Below are positions 46,401 to 58,400 of a DNA stretch of 64,000 bases, one piece after another. This DNA comes from Pyralis farinalis. Taxonomy: Eukaryota; Arthropoda; Insecta; Lepidoptera; Pyralidae. The number at the start of each line of letters is the position of its first letter. Within the stretch, counting starts at the first letter, position 1. The notes under the pieces were generated by a model. The model made no database searches, was not told where the DNA came from, and worked only from the letters and a program-made list of their open reading frames with translations. Both the position numbers and the translations under genes were made by a program. The stretch spans positions 30,351,133 to 30,415,132 of the forward strand of contig OX382263.1 in the NCBI GenBank assembly GCA_947507595.1. Direction: 5' to 3'.

Positions 46401-49400
46401 TTGTCCTGTATGGGAATCGAACACACGAGTGATGGCGTCAAAATAACGTAACAGCGCGTTTCACCACTACGCCACCTAGCTCGTCCTGTTTTTTTACAGG
46501 TGATTAATACAATGTAAATTATCCTTACCTTAGTAAAATCTATGCTTCTAACTAAATTATTGATTTCCTCATCGTAGTAATCGTGGGAGAAGATCAGAAG
46601 AGTCCTGTCGATATCTCTGGCCTGCGCCAGGGACACGATGAGGTGACGGAGGTAGGTAAGGCGGGTGTGGACCTGGGGGCAGAAAAAAATAGAAGAAATA
46701 CATAAGACTTGTTGAATTGTTAAGAAATGCGTGAAGAGGTTTTTAGAGGGTCGGCAACGCATGAGTGACACACCTGGTGTTGCAAATGTCCATATGCTAC
46801 GGTGACTGTTTACCATCAGGCAGGCCGTATGCTTGATTACCACCTTAGTGGTATAAAAAATTTAGGACTTCTTGCATAATACAATCCGTTCACGCCGGCA
46901 GCGTCTCCTGCAACCTTTCCATGTTCTATCTATCTATAACTTCACGCCAAATCCCTTGCGCGGTAGACAGAGAGAACCGAGCGCCACGTGACTCGATCCT
47001 TACACACCTCTCTCGCTTCAATAACATTCATCGCTCTTCTCATGCCCGCTCGCCGGTTTCTAAGACTCCTGTCATCACCTTCTGATAGAACACGATCGAT
47101 TTGGCCATGGTAGGTAAGTCTTGGCCTTCCTCGGTCCTACATCCTTTCACATTTGCGTTGTATATCTGCTTCGTCATGTAGAAAGAATGCAGGATGAAAG
47201 AATTACGAAACAGATATAAAACGCGAAAGTAGAAACTCTCCACGCCAGCGAAACTGTTGTATTTGGAAATGTAAAAAAAAAACCAGTTCAGAATGCGCAA
47301 GCTAGCATTGCCAGAGGAACACGTGGCTCGTCAATTATATAACAATTCAACATTTTTTTTTTAATTTGTCGGCCATTTTGACCATGTTCCTTAAAAGATA
47401 GGAACGGTGTTCCTGAACATTCCTATTCTACTTTTTTATGCTGAATCCGAATCTGAAGTCAAAATTCGAATATTCGAAAAAAATGCACGCACAGACAAAC
47501 ATAGATTTCATATAGGAAAGGTGTTCCTGAAAAAGATGGTATATTTCCATATAGTGAATTTAAAAGGAAAACTATCACAGCTAAGCAGGCTATACAGCTT
47601 AACGAGTAATAGTCGACGAAATTTTACGGTACGTCTCAATTTCATGCGTAATTTTAGTTCCGATATTTTACACTAGATGGCGATGTTCACAAATCGCCAT
47701 ACAGAAGTCAACCGGGTGTAGACTTAATATTCATATGCCTATACGTTTAATGCTTTCGGGATCTGGATAGTCGTAGATTTTATTCCACTTTGTATATACC
47801 TTTGGATCTTTAGTTACATTTGTTTAGTTTTGAATGTTAAAAAAAAATCCAATAGGCTCGATTTCCTATTATTTTAGGCAACTACCTATTTTTTTCGCAA
47901 GCAAGCAAATACGGAACCCTACACTGTGCTTGGCCCGACATGCAATTGGCCGGTTAATTTATTATCACCACGCGATTTCTATTTACTCCGTGTTACCGGT
48001 ACATATTTAACTTAATAATCACTGCCACATTACACCTACATTTGGCGCCAAAACTAAGGAAAAGGTACGTTTATGAATTGTCTATTCCTCAAACATATTT
48101 TATATTTAACTTATCTTCTACTGCTAGCACGTCTGTTTTTTAATCGATTTTATTCATGTTGTGATAAAAACTATTTGTACAACATTTGTTCAAATATCAT
48201 TTGTCTACATTAAATTATTTTGTACTTGTGTACTAGAACCGACACCGCGAACCAAATGTATGCGGCATGTTTTGTTGCCGATCGGCAACAATTCATTGCT
48301 GTACTACGTTGAACGAAACGCGTAAGCGCCATGTAAATCACGGCGCTTTTGACCTTTTGGTGCGAGAAAAATACCCCTTAGAAGCGATTTAGTGCTGTAT
48401 CTTCGAATCTTTGCGATAGACACGTAAATTATTTCAGCGCTGCAGCGTACATTAGTTTTAATTATTACCAAAATGGAGCAAGACTTTTACTTTGGATAGC
48501 TCCTCTAGTACATAATAACTCGACGTTTGTCTATGATTTTTGTTTACAAACAATATTGTCAATGTGGCATTACTTTGATATAAACTTAGCATTTTTCGTC
48601 AATGTATTTTAAATTGTTTTAAATTTATTTGAGGACAATGTGGGAGAAAGAAATTAGTGTGGTGAGTGGAAAAATAAGAAATTGGTCTGAAAGATAGTTC
48701 GGGTGATAGATAGAGACATGCTTCGATGTAGAAATAATGCAGGAGGAAAGAATAACAAAATAGATATACAACGCGAAAGTAGAAAGTAATAGGTTAAGAG
48801 AGGTTGGGCGCATCAAAGCATCCCGTCTGGAGAAGTACTTCCACCTCAAAGAAAACCGCAGTAAAATAACACCTGCCTAGAAGGTTGTTGTGTTCCTGCG
48901 TGTGAATTAGGTCACCAGTAAGTTTCTAAGGAGTTGTTGTGTTATTAGCAGCAGAGGTGGCATCGCGAGTGATACTTAATGTATTGCAAGCGTTCATAGG
49001 CTACGGTAATCGCTTTACATCAAGCATACGGCTTGCTCACAAGCAGGAAGACAACAACATTCTAGGGAGTTGTTATTTTACTGCGGTTTCTCTAAGGTAA
49101 GGCCCAGACTGCTTTGATGCGCCCTACCACTCTGATTAATGAATAATGTACATACACATTTATCACTTGCTCGGCGGTGAAAGGAAACATCGTGAGGAAA
49201 CATACATGTCTAAGATTTCGCAGACGCGTGACCTAACCTAAGAAGGATCTCGTTTTCCCTCTGTGTTGTGGAGATCTGACGGCAGTCGCTCCATATCAAA
49301 ACCAGTGTCTTCGCCAAATCCTCAAGCTTAGGTAGCCGATCACACCAATCCTGGATTAGGAAACGGGATAACCCTAGCAAGACTCTTTAATCTATCTATC

Positions 49401-52400
49401 TATAACTTCACGCCAAAGCCCTTGAGGGGTAGGCAGAGAGAACGGAGCGCCACGTGACTCGATCCTTACATATCTCACTCGCTTCTTTAACGTTCATTGC
49501 TCTTCTCGTGCACGCTCGCCGGTTTCTAGGGCTCCTGACATCACCTTCTGACAGAACACGACCAATTTGGTCATGGTAGGTAAGTCTTGGCCTTCCCCCG
49601 CTCCTGAAGACTCTTTAAGCGGAGTATAAAGAAAAGTCTTCTATATCACATGCGTCTTTACAGAAGAACAAGCCGTCCCCTGCACCCTCTAAGGGAGGGG
49701 CTAAGATGATCATCCCCCGTGGCGCCCGCTCGGGGGTGAAACCTCCCCGAGCGATTGTATACCCTTCTCCTGATGAGACCACTTGTTTCAAATGTGGATG
49801 CTTCCCTCGGGAGTCTCCCTATAGATATCCTCAGTGAGTATGATTTATCAATAGATTCAGGGGTTATTTTGCGTATGTTAAAGTTACATTGATAGTTAAT
49901 TGTCGACAATCCTAAGCTTACACACGGTATTGAACCCTTAAGTTTGAGGAGAGATTTTGCCTCCCTTTGTGTGTTCTACCGATTGTACAACGGGTTGTGT
50001 TCTGAAGAGTTGTTCGAAATGATGCCGACAGCTACTTTTTATAACTGCACTGCTCGCCGACGGCGAGGAGTTCACCCTCACACGCTTGAACCGCAATGGT
50101 CGCGTACTGTGCGGTTCCAGAGAAGTTTACTTCCGAGAACTCTCAAGCTGTGGAATAAGCTCCCAGCCGAGGTTTTCCCAAGGGACTACAGCATGGAGTT
50201 CTTCAATAAATGCGTGAAGACATTTTTAGAGGGTCGGCAACGCATGAGTGACACCCCTGGTGTTGCAAATGTCCATAGGCTACGGTGACTGTTTACCATC
50301 AGGCAGGCCGTATGCTTGATTTCCACCTTAGTGGTATAAAAAAAAATACATGCAATTTGATCTAAAATGCTTTGTGTGCTTACGTCACCAATTCGTTCAT
50401 GAGAACTAGCGCCGGCCGGCACCCGACCACTACCGTTGGTAGGTGCCCAAATCGTTTGAAACCGAGCGCCATAAGATGCGGCCCTTACAGCGAGCAAGGT
50501 GCTCGCTTCTTTAATATTCACAGCTCTTTTGGTGCAGGTTCCTAGGACCTTCTGATAGAATACGATCAATTTGGTCATGGTAGGTAAGTCTTGGTTCCAT
50601 CATATTTGTTTCGCGATTCAGTCTACGTTTCCGAACCAGCGGAGCATGCCTCTTTTTATTTTAACACCGACAGAATGACGAAACAGATATACGAGTACAA
50701 TGCGAAAGTGGAAGGATTTAGGAGCAGAGGAAGACCAAGACTAACCTACCATTTCCAAATTGGTCGTGTTTTATCAGAAGGTAATGTCAGGAGCCCCAGG
50801 AACCGGCGAGCGTGCATGAAAAGAGCTACGAATGTGAAAGAAGCGAGTGAAGTGTGTAAGGACCGCGTCTTATGGCGTTCGGTACTCTCTGCGTACCCCG
50901 CAAGGGATCTGGCGTGAAGATATACATACATACACTCTTTTAAACATATGTTTCTCATATCGTCATTGCGAATGCGTCAAGCGCTACGCCACAAATTTTG
51001 CGCAACGCTCGCATTGCGATGGGAAATTAACATGGACTATTCAAAGTGACCGATGATCCTACTGTGACCTGATCTCCCTTCAGAAAGCTGACGCCGTGTT
51101 CAACGTCACCGTTGACCTTATATGAGGTGGCGGCTGCCGTCGTTGACAAGCTGGCTTTCCCAGAAGCTTTGGACTGGAGTCAAGATGACGTTGCTACTTG
51201 GATGAGCGAGGAGTTGGGACTACCCCAATACATGGTATTTGTCATCCGATTGTAATTGTGGTCAGAGGGAGACTTTGTACAAAAGTGGTCTGCGTGGGTA
51301 CCTCTGTCTCACCTATTAGGGTTCCGTACCCAAAGGGTAAAACGGAACCCTATTACTGAGGCTCCGCTGTCCGTCCGTCCGTCTGTCACCAGGCTGTATC
51401 GCTTGAACCGTGATAGTTAGACAGTTTAAATTTTCACAGATGATGTATTTCTGTTGCCGCTATAACAACAAATACTAAAAAATAGAATACAATAGATATT
51501 TAAAGGTGCTCCCATACAACAAACGTGATGTTTTTGCTCATTTTTGCTTGATATTGATAACGGCAACATGTAAACGCTTGAAATATTCACAGAATATTTA
51601 GTTATATATTCACTTTAAGAATAAATAATTAAATTAAAATAAAACAAATATTTAAGGAGGCTCCCATACAACAAACGTGTTTTTTTTTTTTGCTGTTTTT
51701 ATAGATAATGGTACGGAACCCTTCGTGCGCGAGTCCGACTCGAACTTGGCCGATTTTTTATTTCTACCGCCAAGCAGCTGTATTTATATAGCTGTGTTCC
51801 GGTTTGAAGGGTGAGATATGGCAGAGAAATTACTGGGTACTGTGACGAAACAGCCTCAGGTCACAAGATTGGCAGCGCGCGAGTAACATCCCCGTGGTGT
51901 TGCGAGCGTCATTAGACTGCGGTGACCGCTTACCATCTAATGCGGGCCGCATACTTCTATATCTAGTTGTATAAAAAAACGAGTGTGCTTTAGACCACAC
52001 GACTGAAGTAAAACTTCTTTAGCTATATAGTGTGATACAGACAATAGGCCTGCACTGTGTCTTACATATACGAAACATAACTCGCTATGAGATAAAGAGA
52101 GAAAGAAAATGTGTGCTCGCACCTCTCTCTCTCGCCCCTACAGTAATATACGAAACGTAACTCTCTCTTTTTCTATCTTCACTAACTTATATCTCCCTCT
52201 CAACTTCCGTTCGCCTCGCCCGATCACACTTGTCGTAACGCTCTCGTCACGCATTCACCAGCTTACTCGCCAAGTTAAGCGTGCGTGTAGAAGCTTTACT
52301 TCGAAAAAATTGTTATATGATGGTCATCAAATTGTAATGATCATCACTTTGTCGGCCGTGAAGTGACGAAAATATCGTGAGGAAACCCGCACGTCCAAGA

Positions 52401-55400
52401 AATTATATTTAGAAAGACATGTGACCTAACCTACGAAAGGTCTGGTTTTCCCTCTGGGTTGTTTTTTTTTATACGTCGGGAGGCATGCAGGCATACGGTC
52501 CACCTGATGTAAAGCAGTTACTATAGACTATTAACGCTTGTAATAAATTATCACTAGCGCGATGCCCCCTCTGCTGCTTACACAGCTACTCCTCACGAGC
52601 TTACTGGTGACCTCACTCGCACGCAGGAACACTATAACTCTACAGCGAGTTGTTATTTGGCTGCGGTTTTGTGTGAGGTGGAGGTACTTCCTCAGACGGG
52701 CTGCTTTGTTGCGCCCTACCTCTCTTAATATTTGTATTAATATCGTGGTGGGCTGACGGCAGTCGCTCCATGTCAAAATCAGTCTTTTTCATCTAAGGTT
52801 TATCCAGTTGTTTCCTAATCCATCCGGCTAAGACAAAGGACTTGAGGAAGATACTGGTTTTGATATAAATATAAATAAATAAATAAATATTGTCGGACAA
52901 ATTACACAGCGCCATCTAGCCCCAAAGTAAGCGAGGCTTGTGTTATGGGTACTAGACAACTGATAAACATACGTAAATATATATTTTTTTGTAAATACAT
53001 ACTTATTATACATAGAAAATACCCAGACCAAGACATACAGACATGTTCATGCACACAAATGTTTGTCCTGTGAGGGAATCGAACCCACCAGCGTTGGTGT
53101 CAAAGAAGCGTGTCAAAATTTGCATCGTTTATCTTATACTACGTTAGGTATATTTGACGAACTCGGTGGCGCAGTGGTGAAACGCGCTGTTACGTTACTT
53201 TAACACCCATGCTCGTGGGTTCGATTCCCAAACAGGACAAACAAATGTGCGCATGTACATGTCTGTTTGTCTTGGTCTGCGTGTATTTAAGAGAGGTAGG
53301 GCACAACAAAGCAGCCCGACTGTGGAAGTGCCTCCACCTCACAGAACCAACCAAATAACATCTCTCTAGAGGGTCGTTGTGTTCCTGCGTGTGAGCGAGG
53401 TCACCAGTAACCTTCTAAGGAGTTGCTGTGTAAGCAGCAGAGGAGGCATCGCGCGAGTTATACTTAATTTTATTACAAGCGTTTATAGGCTACGGTAACC
53501 GCTTAACATCAGATGGACTGTATGCTTGTATGCCTCCTCCACATTGTATAAAAAAAAAACAGCACATCAAATGTACCTCCACTTCACATGAAATTCGCAG
53601 CCAAATAACAAGTCTCTGGTGTTTCTGCGTGTGAGTGAGGTAACCGGTAAGCTCCTAAGTAGTTGCTATGTTAGCAGAAGAGGTGGCATCGCGCGACCGA
53701 TACTTACCGCTACGAGCGTACATAGGCTACGGTAACCGCTTCACATCAGGTGGGCCGTATGCCTGTACGCCTCCCGTGTACCAAAAAAAGGACATTGGTT
53801 CCAGGAATGCATACTCAACAATCACATAAGTGGAATGCGCTTGTTGATGCTGGAAGATCCATCCAAGCTACCGGAGATAAACATCCACGACTTCAACCAT
53901 ATGGTAGTAAGTATTACCAAGTGGAAATAATTCAGCACAGACTACCTGTCCTTAATAATCTTTAATTTTACCGTTTGATATCATTATTGTACCAATATGC
54001 TTATGTAAAAAGTGTTCTTTTCAGGAACACCGTTCCTATATGAATTCTAGGTATATGTTTGTCTGTCGCTTTTTTCGAATGTTCGAATTTTGACTTCAGA
54101 TTCGGATTCGGCATATAAAAGTAGAATAGGAATGTTCAGGAACACCGTTCCTATCTCTTAAGGAACATGGTCAAAATGGCCGACAAAAAAAAAAAAATGT
54201 TATATAATTGACGAGCCAGGTGTTCCACTGGCAATGCAAGCTTGCGCATTCTCAACTGGTTTTTTTTGTAATATCTAATTGACAATTTTAAAAGAGACCT
54301 ATATTGGCAAGTTTCTTTCGGCATTTCTTCTTCGCCAATGGTCATTTCCGAAATGCTAGCAGATTAAAAAAATAAAGTAAAATAAGATACAATAAGATTA
54401 TATTTCAAAAAATTTAAGACGTGTCTAAGTGCCCGCGAGGGCCCAATGGCAAATAAAGAATTTTTATCCTATCAAGGTATCTCTACTTGTACTGGAAACA
54501 CTTAAGAACATACGGTAGAGCGTTTGACGAGCTGGTACCTCAGTCGTGAATGACGCGACTTTGACACCAACGCTCGTGGGTTCGATTCCCACACGAGACA
54601 AACGTTTGTGTGCGTGAACATAGCTGTTTGTCTGGGTGTTTTCTATGTACAATAAGTATGTATTTACAAAAAAAAATGTACCTACGTATGTCTATCAGTT
54701 GTCTAGTACCATAACACGAGCTTCGCTTACTTTGGGGCTAGATGGCGTTGTGTAATTTGTCCGACAATATTTTATATTTTTGAGATTATACTTATCGTTT
54801 TTTTTATACAACCAGATTGGCAAACAAGCATGCGGCCGGCATTAGATGATTCCTTATTAGTCCCCAACGAGGCTTTCCGAAATGGTTTGTTTTTTCCTTT
54901 TTATATACACAAATGATTACATTTCCCCCCAATGCTGGTATTTCCCCAAATGTTTTGGAAATAAAATATAAATAAATATATTAAATATTGTCGGACAAAT
55001 TACACAGCGCCATCTAGCCCCAAAGTAAGCGAAGCTTGTGTTATGGTACTAGACAACTGATAAACATACGTAAATACATTTTTTTTTTGTAAATACATCC
55101 TTATTATACATAGAAAACACCCAGACCAAGACAAACAGACATGTTCATGCACACAAATGTTTGTACTGTGTGGGAATCGAACCCACGAGCGTTGGTGTCA
55201 AAGTAGCGTAACAACGCGTTTCACCACTGCGCCACCGAGCTCGTCAAACCTCGGCAAAGAATAATAACCAGGTGATAATTTCTTGCAGGTCATATCGAAA
55301 GCAATTCGGAAACTGTACAGCGCAGACTTCATCCAGTTCGTGAGGAGCATCGGTCTCCCGCCGCGAAAACCCTCGACTCACTGCACCTGGTTCAAATCCC

Positions 55401-58400
55401 GATCTGGCCCTACTTGGGGTGTCAGGCAGAATTGGAGTAGGCAAGATAAATCTTCATTGTGAACTCTTTTTTTTTTATATACAACGTGGGGAGGCAGACG
55501 AGCATACGGCCCACCTGACGTAAAACAGTTACCGTAGCCTATTACGCTTGTAATACATTAAATATCACTCGCGCGAGGCCTCCTCCCGTACATCGTACTT
55601 ACACTCAGGAACACAACAAGCCTCTAGGGAGTTGTTATATGGCTGCGGTTTTCTGTGAGGTGGAGGTACTTCCCCAGACGGGCTGTTTTGATCCGCCCTA
55701 CCTCTCTTAAAACATCCAGACCAAGACAAACAGATATGTTCATGCACACAAATGTTTGTCTTGTGTGGGAATCGAACCCACGAGCGTTGGTGTAAAAGTC
55801 GCGTCTTTCACGACTGAGACACCGAGCTCGTCACTCGTACTTTCCATAATGTTTAGTAGTTTTCATTTCAATGCTTAAATTTTTGTAGACACCCTCTTCT
55901 TAGCGTTATCCCGTTTCCTGATCTGTTAGGATTGTCTGGGTCCGCTACCCAAGCCTAAGGATTTAGCGACGATACTGATTATCACATGGAGCGACTGCCG
56001 TCAAACCACCACAACGCAGAGAGAAAACCAGACGTATCTTGAGGTTAGGTCACGCGTCTTTCGAAATATAATTCCTACTACTACTGCTACTTTTTGCAAC
56101 CGCACCGCTCGCCGACGGCGGGGAGTTCACCTTCACATTCTGGAACCGCAATGGTCACGTACTGTGCGGTCCCAGAGAAGTTTTCTTCCGAGAACTCTCA
56201 AGCTGTGGAATGAGCTCCCAGCCGAGGTTTCTCCAAGGGACTACGGCACGGAGTTCAAGAAATGCATGAAGAGATTTTTAGAGGGTCGGCAACGCACGAG
56301 TGGCACCCCTGGTGTTGCAAATACCCATAGGCTACGGGGACTGTTTACCATCAGGTAGGCCGTATGCTTGTCACCTTAGTGGTATAAAAAAAAATGTACA
56401 TAAATCCGAAAGCACGAATTTAGTGGTACACGCTAGGATTCGAACCGGGAGCAAGGATACAAAGACGGTTCTTTATCCACTGGACCATCACCGTCTCACC
56501 TTAATTGTTTTACTTTTGTATGTATATCTTCACGCCAGGTCCCTTGCGGGGTAGGCAGAGAGAACCGAGCGCCATAAGACGCGGTCTTTACACACTTCAC
56601 TCGCTTCTTTCACATCCTTTCTTTCTTTTCATGCACGCTCGCCGGTCCCTACGGTTCCTGACATCACCTTCTGATAAAACACGACCAATTTGGTCATGGT
56701 AGGTAAGTCTTGGCCTTCTTTATTGCTTTAATTTTATTGTTTATTTTAAACAGATGTGATTTACTACGGTGGATGAAGATCCTCATGCCAGAACCCGTTT
56801 ATAGAAACCATTGGGATTTAGTCTGGTATGTACATTAGATAGAACTCTTAGTATGCACCTGCCAAAGTTAGGCGGCTGGGGTACGGCGTTCAGACCCAAA
56901 ATGTTCCATGCAGCATTACTACATCAACCCTTACTCATCCATCCCACTGCTGGGATACGGGTCTCCCTTCAATCGAAGGGGTGGGGAATGCGTGACGAGA
57001 GTGTTACAAAAAGTGTGATCGGGCGAGGCGAACGCAAGTTGAGAGGGAGATATAAGTTAGTGAAGATAGAAAGAGAGAGAGTTACGTTGCGTATATTACT
57101 GTGGGTGGCAAGAGAGAGGAGCGAGTACATATTTTCTTTCTCTCTTTCTCTCATAGCGAGTTAAGTTTCGTATATGTAAGACACAGTGCAGCCATGCAAT
57201 TCTGTAAGAGCAAACATCCTTACATCCTCGGAAACATCGGCTGTTATAGCCTTGAACACAAAATTGCAATTCCTTAGTGTCGCTTTTCATGGTTGTGCGA
57301 CACTAGCGCCGCAAGGCTGCGTTTGGAATTGGAATTCTACAAGGCAAACAGCCTCGCGTACGCTTACAGCGTTATAGAATACCAAATAATTTAGCCGTGA
57401 TCGTAGTAGACGATGTCAAAGCTGTGACATCTGTGATCACAGCGACGCACACAGCCATTACGAGTCGCTTAGAGAATTGCATGGCAGGCCTATTGTCTGT
57501 ATCACACTATGGAGCTAAAGCAGTTTTACTTCAGTCGTGTAGTCTAAAGCACACTCGTTTTTTTCTTTATATAATGTCTCAAGTGAATACGGTGTAGCTT
57601 TAACTTTCTTGTCATAGGTACCAGAAGCCAGAATTCCCTAAACTCATGTACGCACGTGTGGCCAAGCCTTCGTCTCAGTCCAATATACCTCACTACAAGC
57701 CGGTATATACAGACATCTGTCAGGAATATTTGGTAAGTTCTTTGACATACATACACATCATCGCGCCTGACTTCCATCGCGGTAGGCAGAGACTATAGAA
57801 CGCCAGGTGCACCGATCCAAACATACCTCTCTCGCTTCTTCCACACTCATCAAACTCTTCATGCATGCTCTTCGGTTTTGGGTTGCTTTTGATTTGGCCC
57901 TTTTTCAACACATCACCAATTTGATCTATATGTGTGCGTCTAGGGCGGCCCCTGCCGATATCACCATTCACTCTTGCCTGATACACTTCTTTCGTAACTC
58001 TTTTGTCATTCATTCTTTCGAAACGACCAAAATATTTCAGCATACCCTTTTAAATTTTTGTTACTACTTTTTTTTGTTCTTTGACGTTTTTTTCTTCGTT
58101 AATATATATTACAATAAATATATGTGAGTGTACATATAGTGAAATCAAGTGGTACAATGAAATATATATTAATACACTAGCTGTGCCCGCGACCGCGACC
58201 TTGGATAGCATTGTTAATTATTTAAGCTAATTATTTTACAAATACGACACATACGTATAAATACTTTATTTAATAAGCTATTTACAATGTTTCACTGCAA
58301 AGAGCTTATTTAAATATTTATATAAAATATATATAATGTATAAAGTAATTATATTAGCTCATTTAAGAACATTTTTATAAACTACGTTTTCTGTTTTCCT

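Noticed and set aside
51032..51083. Initiator exon for the SAM gene (ATGGACTATTCAAA) just before 51084
   Set aside because: It would leave an intron of under 45 bp, and the exon at 49664-49833 joins in frame (Gln) with proper splice sites.
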